From Haliotis asinina (lineage: Eukaryota; Mollusca; Gastropoda; Lepetellida; Haliotidae), in the NCBI RefSeq assembly GCF_037392515.1, contig NC_090283.1, positions 39,510,249 through 39,574,248 of the forward strand: DNA of 64,000 bases, written 5' to 3'. The notes under the pieces were generated by a model. That model had not been told where the DNA came from and did not search any database. It was given only the letters and a program-made list of their open reading frames with translations. This document shows, in pieces, positions 11,704 to 22,549 of this stretch (positions are counted from its first letter, which is position 1; each line of letters starts with the position of its first letter). Position numbers and translations under genes: made by a program.

Positions 11704-12759
11704 AATGGACGCCTTCCCCAAGTGTTCTGTCTGCCAGCAACAATTTACTCTGAAAGGCCCTGCCCCCTACCTACTGCCCTCTCTTCATGCTGTGTGTGAA
11801 ACGTGTGACATCTGCAGCTGCTGGTGTCATATCATGCTCTACATGTCAGAGACAGGTCAACCTCATAGACACAAACCTCCAGAAGGATGTAGTCAGACAG
11901 AAGGAAATACTTCATCTGACAGACAAACATTGCCCTACTGAGCTTCTCTGTACACATGAAGATGACGGCAACCAGGCTGTGTGTTGATGTCAGGAGTGTG
12001 AGGAGTTACTCGGTGAATACTGCCAGAACATGCATAATAGTTTTAAAGCTACCAGACGACATGTTGTGGAAACCATCGTGGACGCAGCACCTGGAAGCAT
12101 ACATACTAAACCCATCTGCAAACTTCACAATCCTTATCCTCTCGATTATTTTGAAAAAAACTGCAACATTTTAATCTGTGCCAAATGCAGACTTAGCGAC
12201 CATGCTGAGCACGACGTTGGTGATGTAGGTGTGGCTGCTGATGCTGCTAGAGGACGGATAAAACAGCATGAGAAGAGTGTGTCTGCACGTCATACTACTC
12301 ACAAAGCACACGTGAAGAATATCAGCAAAGTCATAAATGACACAAAGAAAACCAGCAGTGATCTGAAGGAGGCCATCCACCACGCTTTCCATTCTCTGAG
12401 GACACAGCTCGATCAAAGAAAGAAGGAACTGATCATAGAGTTTGAGAATCAGACGAAGCAGGACCTGTCAAATCTAGACACCGAGCAAGTTACCTCTGAA
12501 GGCGAGAGTGAACGATGCAAGGGGATCTCAGACTATATAAACACCGTTCTCAGATATGCTTCAAACTTGGACTTTCTCACATTGGAGAGTTCAATGCAAG
12601 GCACAACGAAGACGCAACTCGGATCACTTCCACCAGAGAGGCACAGGACACCTGCAGCCAAATTCAACACGAGGGGGCTGGATAAATTGAAATCCGACAT
12701 CTCTACCTTCGGGTCTGTCAGTGGACATTGATCAGCATCTGATAAACACACACTTTCAG
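11704..12759 (+). pseudogene. TRIM-like gene copy A, exon 1 (RING, B-box, coiled coil), broken
   Basis: The exon follows a tctgtttcag acceptor; ATG is at 11705. It encodes a RING finger (CSVC...HAVCETC...CSTC), two B-box-like cysteine/histidine clusters (CQEC...EYC; CKLH...ICAKC...H..H) and a coiled coil (about 12225-12480). TRIM proteins of this layout are RING-type E3 ubiquitin ligases. Three lesions are visible against the sister copy at 59665-60714. A zinc-ligand cysteine of the RING is serine (LLPSLH against LLPCLH). A 2-bp deletion lies near 11803. A TGG is TGA at 11985-11987. A further stop (TGA, 12729-12731) precedes the likely donor cactttcag/gtgctt at 12759. It reads as a pseudogene; residual transcription cannot be excluded. 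Confidence 0.85.
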
Positions 12760-13017
12760 GTGCTTACTTCTTACTTTAACAATGGGCATTAATATTGACA
12801 GTAATACCGATAAAGCTTTATCAAAAATGAAAAACAGTTTGAAACATTGTTTAACATTTTCCTATTACATAATGCCACCTTACGATGGCATGTGGACGCT
12901 GTATTTAGACATTTCCACCAATAATTCGGTGAAACATTTAAATCAGTTGAGGAAACATTTGCTACTTGTCATGACATAGAAGGCTTGAATAATGAACAGC
13001 TGTGGGTTATCTTACAG

Positions 13018-13076
13018 ACAAATGTACACAGACCCCCGAGGTCCATATAATAGACACGAAGAAAGCACACAAGCAG
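13018..13076 (+). pseudogene. TRIM copy A, exon 2 (59 bp)
   Basis: Bounded by ttatcttacag and /gtaagtactt. Its length is identical to exon 2 of the sister gene (59073-59131), it is open in the same phase, and the flanking donor sequence is the same. Shared features are the start ACAA, a central ACACAGAC and the donor. It codes a short hydrophilic linker after the coiled coil. Confidence 0.7.
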
Positions 13077-13163
13077 GTAAGTACTTGTTAGTCTGTAGGC
13101 ATGTGTATATACGTCGCGTTGTTGATTAGGTATGTAACATCAACACTTTACGATAGTTTACAG

Positions 13164-13223
13164 ATGCGGGGAGCAAAACCTGCAGTCTGGAAACAAGACC
13201 AGGGACCAAGGTGACGTTGCTAT
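13164..13223 (+). pseudogene. TRIM copy A, linker exon (60 bp)
   Basis: Bounded by agtttacag and /gtgagtaaag. It is 60 bp, as is the homologous exon at 57113-57172, starting ATGC in both. It reads GSKTCSLETRPGTKVTLL in the expected phase and ends one base into a codon, matching the SPRY exon. The exon equivalent to sister exon 3 (49 bp) is missing from the 87-bp gap before it, so this copy would not splice in frame. Confidence 0.65.
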
Positions 13224-15218
13224 GTGAGTAAAGTCAGTTTCGTGATTGGTGACGTTACACTACTGATGTGTGCCCTTCTCAAACATGATAGGTTACTGGC
13301 TCTGCCCTAGCGTGCAACCACGGGGATGTTGTACAGGACGCCGATGAAATACTTTCACACTGAGTGCTTTCAGTGTCACTGAAATCCATTACGGGCCCAG
13401 TTTTAGTGTCGGACATTTTCTTATCAAAGACATGGGACTGCTTATAATGTATGCATGTTTTCCATCTTCTGACCACACGATAAGGAATTGAATTTAGACT
13501 CATTAAAGCATGCTTGGAGCGCCATGTCCAAGGCTAAAGATCCAGCGAGCTTGTGGTGTCAGGAAGGTGTCCACCTCTGATCGGCTGTATACACTTTGTG
13601 TGCACTCTTCCAGTTTTGTCACAACCCCTAGTGTACAGTACACAACAATGTGCACTTAAAAGGACCCACCAATACGTTGGTATATGACCATATGGTGGCC
13701 ACATGAAAACGTACAAACACTTAGATGCGGGTACAGCAACGTGCAGTAAATTTGTACAAAGTACTGTTACTATGTGTCCCAATCCACCCACCTGTAAATG
13801 GGTACCTCATATGGATGGGAAAGCCGCAATAACTTGGTGTGGTTAATAGCTGCAAGAATGGTATGGTCCCCAGGGAGTTGAGAATGATAATCAATTCAGG
13901 GTCGTAGTTAACTTTTCTTAATAAGGGAGGAACTATCAAACTTAAAGGAATTTTATGTCAGTACTTGGATTCCAAAAAATATATTGCAAAAATAATCTAG
14001 GGGGGCAGCTGCAAAACGGCGCCTTGAGCATGTACCAGTTGCGTGAATATGTGAGTTATATTAATAATAAATAATACTTTGTTTCATTATTTCTGTTAAC
14101 AGTTTTAACGGATTGTTATCTTATTATGTTTATTTATATTGTGTGATGATCAATTACCTGTGACAGTCTTTGTCAATGTATTCAGTTTATAACAGTAACA
14201 TGATCGATGTCCGCTACAATGGACGTTATGCTCAAAGAGGATTAATGCTTGATATGTAAATATGCCTAAATAATGAGTTTTTCCATATATCAAGCAGATA
14301 ATACAATTTAGTGTTTTCAAGCCGGAATGAATGTTGAAACTGCAAGCTCAGCAATCAGTGGAGTTTATAGATTTTTTTACACGAATATTATTGTAATTTG
14401 ATGACGACACTTTCGCCATTCACATTTGTAAAAAGTCTGTTTTGTGAGACATGATCTGCAATTACTTAAATGTCTAATATGTAAAAATGACTGGCGACAT
14501 TGAGAGTCCTCCCGGCAAAATTGTATATTTTTGATAAACTTTGTAATAAATTTTGTAAATATATACGAATATGACCAATTTGAAAACTGTCAACTGTTAA
14601 AATGCTTAGTGTTGGAATTATAAATAGTGTTGGAATGATAAATAACCATATTTACTAGTCAATACACATAACGCGACAACCTGTCCCGCCCAGCGAGTGT
14701 GTTCAGACTGTGGTCAGTGATTGAAGCGGACGTAGAAGTTACCTGTTGATACAGTGTCTGTTGTACACTCAGATGTAAAAATATCTTCAAACAACTACCT
14801 TGTCGGTCTTATTGTTCACTAAATTGTATAAGAAGAGTTTAGAATACAAACAATGATAGTTTTATCATGATATGAAGTTTATACAAATGTGTTTTCAGAC
14901 AGCATGTGTCTATTTCTGACTACAGACAGTGAACCAGCTCAACCAACAATTTCTTACAAATGTTTCATGGAGTGTTTATTTCATTGTCAGTCAGTGTAAA
15001 ATTGCATGAAAAACATTTAGAATACCCACACAAATATTTTCACATTATAATATCTATTTATATCGTAGTTATGACACAATTCCCACTCAGGTGAAAATTG
15101 CAGCCGATATTCAGTGCACTGTTTTGTAAACATTGAAACGAGGTTGACAATAAAACGTCTAATTTGTTGTCTGAAGTCGGGAAATTTGTTAAACTGTAAA
15201 CAAAATGTAAATTTCCAG
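13224..15218 (+). other. TRIM copy A intron before the SPRY exon
   Basis: AT-rich non-coding sequence. The last part (about 14650-15218) is an inverted match to the intron upstream of the SPRY exon in copy B (about 53290-52725). For example, cacataacgcgacaacctgt faces acaggttgtcgcgttatgtg, and the segments at 15017-15226 and 52717-52929 translate to almost the same 70 residues on opposite strands. This non-coding identity shows a duplicated locus rather than just a shared protein family. Confidence 0.7.
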
Positions 15219-15388
15219 GTCCTCAACTACAAATGGACGCTGCTCGAGCCAACAGAGACTGGTGCCACGTAACTGCAGATGGTCAGCTGGTCAACTCGCC
15301 ACCCGCCACACAAAACAGACACAGCGGCAGGTTACTGGAATATCTGGGTACATGTGCCTCCACCCCCATCCCCCTTGAGATGTGGTGA
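15219..15388 (+). pseudogene. TRIM copy A, truncated PRY/SPRY exon
   Basis: After the acceptor aaatttccag the frame reads CPQLQMDAARANRDWCHVTA and GQLVNSPPATQNRHSGRLLE, the start of the PRY/SPRY domain seen in copy B (52724 downwards). At about 15375 the sequence jumps from ccatccccctt to gagatgtggtgaaag. In copy B the second string lies near 51600, about 1 kb further on, so most of the SPRY domain has been deleted. A stop follows at 15386. Confidence 0.75.
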
Positions 15389-17440
15389 AAGTGATTGAAG
15401 CGGGCATAGAATGTACGTGTTTACATCATGTGGCCTGTGCACAGTGATCAAGCCCCTGAACTTCACTCGGTTACCGACACTTCAAAATGTTGAATTCAGG
15501 ATACCTTGTGTCACATCAAACAAACACATATTCATACTTGAGCCCTATACAGATTTTGACAGTTGTCTCACTCATTCATGCTAGTAGAAGAAAATGAATG
15601 AACCTCCTTTGTGAAACATTTTACAACAATGCAAAAATATGCTTAGAGAAACCGATCTGCTACTGTGGGCATTATTGTTCCATCCTCCGACTTGTGGACC
15701 TACTTGTCAATGCATTATTTGACCTGAATACATACCATGCACTGCGTGTGCGTATGTCGGTGCGTGCGTTTGTGTGTGTATTAGCCTGCCATACGGCCAC
15801 TGGAACAGCCCATGCGAGACTATGGCATATGTTGCGAGTCTATCGATTTCAGCACTCTCTAAAAATCCATGCTCCATTTCAGTTTTATATTTCAATAAAA
15901 TAAAGTAAATATGTTAGTCGCGAGCGTGTGCATGTGGAGTGCCAAATTTAGTCAGGTTTTACTTCAAAATCTTTTCAAAAAGGGCAATACATGTATCATT
16001 CTATTACACCCACAACTATACAAACTTCCTCATGTTGATATCAAACTGCTATGACTTCTGGGGCGGTGTTCAGAGAAACGGCGACAGACAATACACATTT
16101 GTTCGGCTTTAGGCGTCAGAAAGTTTACTGTGACAGGCTGAAATGGTACTTGTGTCACAACACACATACACAGATAGAGGAGCCAGTGTTCCGGGTACAG
16201 GGACACCATGTTTGGATGGCGATTCTTCATCGTCGACGTTGTCGTATCCAGGGGGGTGGACGGCAAGGAATGCTGTACTCAGTCAGTGGTCGATGTACAT
16301 GTACATAGGTAAGATCAGGCCACGATACGATGCTGTGCTAAGTCAGTGGTCGTGACGTAATAGTAGGTATAATATGAGGGTCTATGCAGTATTCATCCAT
16401 ATTTCAGGGGGTAAACTGTTTCGTTTACAGGTTTGAACAATCCTGAAATCGCGACAGCTGTTGTGAAAAATGAAAGCTATATGTTCTCACGATCTACTAT
16501 CATTTAGTTTTGTCTCCTGCTTTGCCTAGTTTTCGAGTTACAACCCTTGTTTTCATAGACGATTCTGTCAAAATCACTTGATGTCGCTAGGTTGCAATCC
16601 GTCTTAGTTGGTATAAACCTACACGTTATTTGTCATCATTCACTTGAAGCTCAGTTAATGAATGTATAACAGGTATGATTAATGGTAACGGCACTTAGAT
16701 TACCCGACAAAGGTCCCCCTTTGGCATTTCTTGTGTCTAGATTGATCAAAGGATTAACCGAAAGCACGCTGATTGATTACTTTTTTGCGGATTTAAATGG
16801 GGGGGGGGCGTTGTCAAAAGGTAGTGTTTATGTATGTACATTTACTAAAGTACACTGAATACACCCTGTCGTGTCTCTATGTAAAAACAACATTTTTCTT
16901 TCAAAGGATTAACCACCAGTACATTAATTGATTGCTCATTATTGGCTAATGCAATTAGTTGTCAGGTGTGCTTTCTTGGGAAATGCTTTCAATGTGAAAA
17001 ACCTGAAACAGTACATCACTTTTTCGTATATTAGACTGTTGAAAGACACATCACTTGGGATATCTGCAGATGAATTATATGTCACTCGTTTTTGTGGATA
17101 CTGATGGATACATTCCTCGAACAAGACAATAGCCGGACATTGCTCCTGTAACTTTAATTTGTTTTCATTTTAATATTTGCATTTTTTTTATTAAGTTGTC
17201 GTAGCTTTCAACAGAATCATTATTTTCGTCGTGAAGTGTAATGATACAGACGACATACACTAGGGCGTGCGTGCGAATTATGTTTCATATAGGAAAACTA
17301 TAAAATGTGGGTGGGTCACGTGACTTACCTGTCCAGGTGGACGTGTGTACTGAACGGCACATAAATTTGCAATTAATGGCCAAATATCAGTTCGCAACAG
17401 CAATTTAAAGGTACAGGGTGTTGCATGAAAGTGTGAGGAT
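15389..17440. other. Non-coding stretch between TRIM copy A and the LINE
   Basis: Mixed sequence with short ORFs only. It includes a run of G at 16800-16808. No domain or repeat family was recognised. Confidence 0.4.
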
Positions 17441-17492
17441 ACAATGAAGCCGTCATGGGGGTGTGTACCGAAACCTGGAGGCGCGCTATAGG

Positions 17493-18494
17493 ATGTTTTA
17501 CTCCGACCAGGGTGAGACGTATGTTTTTTTGCCCCGTTTTAAGGCTACCCAGGGTACCCGTTTGACACTCAGACTCGCTGTGTTGTTGTTCACCGTCTTA
17601 TCTGTCTCGGGGGACGTTGAGTCCAACCCAGGACCTCGCCAGTCCCAGACCAGGACTAACAATTCCGTGGATAGGATGCAGACCAGATTATCCACCACCA
17701 ATGTCACCGGGATCGTATCATCGCCACCATTGACAGATGGGTCGGACCTCGCTGTAGCACTAAAGTCGATCCAAGCTGATCTTACCTCTCTCAACGATAA
17801 ATTTGATCGCTTCGCACGTGATTTCAACGATCAGATACGTGCGCTACAATCTGAAAACGACTCCCTCCGAGACCGGGTGTCTTTCTTGGAGAAGAAGACA
17901 GACAAGTTAGAGGCCCAGTCCAGACGTAATAACGTCATTATACATGGCATTGCAGAAGAACAAGGTGAAACATGGGACACAGTTGAAAATAAAGTTAGAG
18001 ACTTTCTCTCAAATAAACTGAACATGCTTAATGCCCCATCTGTTCCCATTGACCGCGCCCATCGCTTGCATAGCAAGTCCGGTACCAGACCAGTCATTGT
18101 CCGTTTCACATTTTATAAAGATAAGGAATCTGTTATGGAACGGGGGAGACGTCAGTTGAAGGGGGATGGTGTTAATAAAGTTTCTGAGGATTTCACCGAA
18201 GACATTCGCTGGATCAGACACCAGTTATTTCCCTTTATGAAACAGGCAAGGGACGGGAACAAGGTAGCTTTTCTAAGCTATGACAAGCTTGTCACTGACG
18301 GTGATGTTTTTGTTTTTGATGAGTATACCAAAGATATCCGTCAGATCGGCCGACGCCGTAATTGGTCGAGCAGAAGTCAACCTGCTCATCACCGCTCTGA
18401 CTCCCCTCCCGCTGTCCCCCCAGACAACATATCGTCTGCTCATCACCACGCTCACTCCCCTCACGATGTGTCGTCTGCTCAAGGGTCCAGATAG
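17493..18494 (+). CDS. LINE ORF1: 2A-like peptide, coiled coil, RRM-like nucleic-acid-binding domain
   Basis: The frame is open from 17448 but the first ATG is at 17493, giving 333 codons. Residues about 30-48 form a hydrophobic stretch leading into SVSGDVESNPGP (17601-17636), which fits the 2A consensus D-V/I-E-x-N-P-G-P that causes ribosome skipping between the final Gly and Pro. A coiled coil follows (about 17770-17930). Next comes an L1 ORF1-like RRM core: RRNNVIIHGI, then PIDRAHRLHS, RPVIVRF and a KVSEDFTEDI tail. ORF1 proteins of this type bind element RNA as RNP chaperones. The C terminus is Ser/Pro/His-rich. It ends at TAG 18492-18494, with ORF2 open in the same frame straight after. 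ORF1 itself is intact. Confidence 0.85.
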   Translation: MFYSDQGETYVFLPRFKATQGTRLTLRLAVLLFTVLSVSGDVESNPGPRQSQTRTNNSVDRMQTRLSTTNVTGIVSSPPLTDGSDLAVALKSIQADLTSLNDKFDRFARDFNDQIRALQSENDSLRDRVSFLEKKTDKLEAQSRRNNVIIHGIAEEQGETWDTVENKVRDFLSNKLNMLNAPSVPIDRAHRLHSKSGTRPVIVRFTFYKDKESVMERGRRQLKGDGVNKVSEDFTEDIRWIRHQLFPFMKQARDGNKVAFLSYDKLVTDGDVFVFDEYTKDIRQIGRRRNWSSRSQPAHHRSDSPPAVPPDNISSAHHHAHSPHDVSSAQGSR

Positions 18495-21400
18495 GAAATT
18501 GGCGGTGGCCCCGTTGATGAATCTTCTCTTTGTATTAAAGATCACGAGATAAGTATTTCACATTATCTAAGTTTTTGTACTTGGAATATCTGTGGTATAA
18601 ATACCAAAATATTAGATCCTGACTTTACATCATTTTGTGAATCTCATGATGTATTCAGTTGTATTGAAACAATGAGTCCTGATGCACAGCACGTCCTAGA
18701 TGCTACATTCAGTAATTTTGATAATTTTGTATGCAATGCCGCCAGGCGACATAATGTTGGCAGATATTCAGGAGGTATATCAGTTTCTATCCGGAAGAAT
18801 ATTTCTTCTTTTTTTTCAGAGAGTGTATATGGACTGGGAGAACTGTTTATTTTTCACATTAACAGATGACTCTGCACATTTCCATATATTCATTGGATTT
18901 GTATACATCCACCCAGAAAGATCGCCTGAGTATACTGCTTCAGAAGACAACGGCATAGACATATTACAAAATAGACTTGTTTGATTATGGGGCAGGCAGT
19001 AAGTTTATTTTGTTTGGTGATTTTAATGCCAGAACAGCGAGTGACTCAGATTTTATAGTAAATGACGGTCCTGACTATATACCCGTTGGTGACGATTACG
19101 CGCAGGATAACTTTGATAAACCTCGCAGTTCATATGACACTGTCACAAATATGTATGGAAAGTGTTTACTCGAGCTGTGTAAATCGATGAGTATACACAT
19201 TGTGAACGGTAGAAGTTTGCCTGATATCCCTGGAAGTTTAAGTTACATTTCAAAGACTGGCTGTAGTACTGTTGATTATGCGCTTATTTCATCTGAGATG
19301 TTCAACAATATTGATAGTTTTGAGGTTAAACCTCGTACAGAGTCGGATCATCTCCCGAGTGTAATCCATGACATAATCGCTTCCGCGCCTAGCGTAAGTA
19401 ATGATACAGTAATACCCATGTTCAAGTCCGTAGGGTATAAACTACGGGAGGACCAGAGAGATAGTTTTCATACGTACTTGGTAGATGGCATAAAGAATGG
19501 TATCCTGAATGATTTCAGAGATCTACTGTATATTGATGTTAACTCTGCCATTTCAAAAATTACATCCCTACTTCAATTATCCGGCGTTAGAGCAGGAGCC
19601 ATCAGACTCACTTCACCTTATCACCGTCAATCGCGCCAACCTCCTTGGTTTGATCAAGAATGTGGCAAACTTAAGTCTGAAAAATACAGACTTTTAAACT
19701 GTTTCAGAAAGCATAAATGCGATTCTAACCTCGATTCCTATTTGAATGCAAAACACAATTTTAAAAAATGTTGCGAATTAAAAAAAGATAATTATTTAGC
19801 CAAAGCTGCAGATGATATTAAAATAGCAGCAAGAAATCCTGACTGTAAGATATTTTGGAGCACGTTAAAACGCTATCTTCAGAAAACAGTTCCCACAGAT
19901 AATATTTCTCCGTACCAATGGTATCATTACTTCAAAGGTCTCCTTTCCTGTAGTGATACAAAACAGCTTTCAGATTTTGATAAATCAGTGTACGATTTCG
20001 TCTCAACGCATAACTGTGACGATTGTGAAGAGCTTTCATTCTCGCATGATGTTTTGTCAACTCCAATTACCGAAGAGGAGGTAATAAAATCTATAAATGA
20101 TTTGAAATGGAATAAGGCAGCGGGGCATGACGGTATCCCTCCCTCATTTTACAAATGTACTTTTACTTCTTTAGTGTCATATTTGAAAGATTTATTTAAT
20201 GTAGTTCTTGACAGTGGTAAATTCCCATCGGTATGGAATATAGGCATGATTGTCCCTTTATTCAAGTCTGGAAGTGTATCAGAACCATGCAACTATCGTG
20301 GAATATCTCTTCTAAATATTTCTGGAAAATTATTTGCTAATATATTAGAAAAGCGTTTACGTGCCTGGGTTGACCTAAACGAACTACTTGACGAGGCTCA
20401 AGCTGGTTTTAGATCCAATTATAGTACAACTGATAATTTATTTATATTACAGTCATTATGTACAAAGTACCTCTAAACTGAGATTCTATTGCGCTTTCAT
20501 CGACTTTAAGAAAGCCTTTGATTTTGTTGACCGTAAGAAATTGCTATTTATGTTACATACCAAAGGATGCCATGGCAAAATGTATAATATTTTAAGAAGC
20601 ACGTATGACTCTGTTGCAGCCTGTGTTAGAACTAATTCTGGCAACACTGAATCGTTTAATACTTCCGCTGGTGTGCGACAAGGCTGTGTATTAAGCCCCG
20701 AACTCTTCATATTCTTTCCCGGGGTAGAATAGGCCTTCAGCAACCCATGCTTGCCATAAAAGGCGACTCAGCTTGTCGTAAGAGGCGACTAACGGGATCG
20801 GGTGGTCAGGCTCGCTGACTTGGTTGACACATGTCATCGGTTCCCAATTGCGCAGATCGATGCTCATGTTGTTGATTACTGGATTGTCTGGTCCGGACTC
20901 GATTATTTACAGACCGCCGCCATATAGCTGTAATATTGCTGAGTGCGGCGTAAAACTAAACTCACTCACTCACATTCTTTATTAATGAACTTGTAGATGA
21001 TATGTATAAATCATGTAATAATGGAATATTTGTTACTCCCCCAATCAAAGATTTACTTTTGCTTCTCTGTGCAGATGATATTGTTACGTTTTCATTTATG
21101 GTAAACGGACTGCAGAGACAGATAAATATTCTTCAAACATTTTGTGACACATGGGGACTAGAGTTGAATATGGAAAAATCTAATATAGTTGTCTTTAGAA
21201 ATGGGGGCATAGTGGCACATTCTGAAAAATGGTTATTCCGGGGCAAAAGTATGAATGCTGTTTCATATTATAAATATTTGGGTCTTTTATTTTCTAGCCG
21301 ATTAAATTGGTCCATGGCATCTAACACTCTTGCAGCACAAGCTAAGAAGGCATTATTTCCCATTTTCAAACTCTTTAAGGCTAATAAATTTATTTCATTT

Positions 21401-22255
21401 GACTCAGCTTGCTTACTTTTTGACACTAAAATAGCACCAATATTGTTATATGGATCTGAAATTTGGGGAGTAAACTACTTCGAAGCCATTGAAAATGTGC
21501 ATGCATCATATTTTAAAAGATTTCTTACTGTAGGTAAATTTACTTCCAACAAAGCCGTACTTGGCGATACAGGACGCTATAACATGCATATTGAGAGTCA
21601 AATGAGAGTTATCAGATACTGGATTAAACTTATAAGAATGCCCGATTACCGCTACCCGTATCAAAGCTATCAATTATTATTATCCCTAGACAAACGTGGA
21701 AAGTATTCTTGGGCTTCGGGTGTGCGAAATGTGTTATTTTTAAGCGGGTTTTCTTATGTTTGGTTTAACCAAGATGTTGGTGATATAAAAATGTTTCTGT
21801 CAGCATTTAAACAATGAATAAAAGATATATACATTCAGAATTGGCACGCATCAGTAAATTCATCGAGTTTTTTAAGTCATTATTCACAATGTAAATAGAT
21901 GTTTGGACCTGAAAAATATATTAGGGTCCTTAATGATAAGTCCCTTTTAAGAAATTTTTGTAAATTTAGAATCTCTCTACATGCCTTAAAAATACAGCGT
22001 TATAGAAAAGATAAAAATACACTAGAAGATTTATCATGTTCTTATTGTTCTTCTGGTAAAACTGAAGACGAACGTCACCTATTATTAGATTGTGAGGCAT
22101 TCTCTGCCGGGCGAAGGAAGTATTTAAAATGCTTTAATGATTCCCCACAAACGATATATAAAATACTTAAATCTAATAACGATGACACTACTAAATCAGC
22201 TGCCAGTTTTATTAAACATTTGATGTCTATCCTTAACTTACATGTAAAACCATAA
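18495..22255 (+). pseudogene. LINE ORF2: endonuclease plus reverse transcriptase, disrupted
   Basis: The frame continues from the ORF1 stop with no ATG before the first endonuclease motif CTWNICGI (18576). Other endonuclease motifs are GFVYIHPE (18897), LFGDFNAR (19012) and RTESDHLPS (19337). RT motifs follow: KAAGHDGIPPSFYK (20116), PCNYRGISLLNISGKLFANI (20284), AQAGFRSNYSTTDN (20398), FIDFKKAFDFVDRKK (20499), SAGVRQGCVLSP (20663) and, beyond the SINE, the catalytic LCADD (21065-21079). The C terminus has PILLYGSEIWGV and a CSYC...H...C knuckle (about 22040-22100). Lesions: frameshifts near 18868, 18977 and 20472; a SINE; nonsense codons at 21815 and 21896. All catalytic motifs I looked for survive, so decay is recent. 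Confidence 0.88.
20718..20973 (+). mobile_element. Abalone-type SINE inserted in the LINE RT
   Basis: A 256-bp copy runs from cccggggtagaataggcc to the (actc)n tail. It is flanked by a perfect 7-bp duplication attcttt (20711-20717 and 20974-20980). Removing the SINE and one duplication leaves the LINE reading frame continuous (FIFF into INEL), so the insertion is the only lesion at this point and post-dates the LINE. The 3' part, tattgctgagtgcggcgtaa, is the diagnostic core of the family. Confidence 0.93.
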
Positions 22256-22375
22256 TTTCGTGTCACGTGACCAATATTTGTTAAAAAGAAAAATTAACTG
22301 TACTATGGGCCACTGGGCCTTCACTACTGAATAAAACATGTCTGTCTGTCTGTCTGTCTGTCTGTCTGACTATAA

Positions 22376-22545
22376 AATGTCTACATATTACATTCCTGTT
22401 ATACATTCGCAGTTTCAAAATGGATTATGAGACCAAATATAAAGACGTATATTGACAAGTGTCTACATACTGGTGAGTGAACGTTACAAACCAAGTAAAT
22501 TTAGCAAGTGAAGAAATTATCGCGCAGTATTTTCACTTACATAAT
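22376..22545. other. Non-coding gap after LINE
   Basis: Short AT-rich sequence; nothing recognised. Confidence 0.3.
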
Positions 22546-22549
22546 TATA

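Larger units (their letters stand above)
17463..22375 (+). mobile_element. Nearly full-length non-LTR retrotransposon (LINE) with 2A-like peptide
   Basis: The element spans ORF1 (17493-18494), an in-frame ORF2 with AP endonuclease and reverse transcriptase, and a C-terminal zinc-knuckle-like region. It ends in tgggccttcactactgaataaa and a (TGTC)n tail at 22338-22370. The 5' boundary is not defined; no target-site duplication was found. ORF2 is interrupted by frameshifts (about 18868, 18977, 20472), a SINE insertion (20718-20973) and stops at 21815 (TGA) and 21896 (TAG), so this copy is dead. The ORF1 plus APE-type ORF2 layout fits the L1/Tx1/CR1/I superclades; I cannot fix the clade without a tree. 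Confidence 0.9.
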
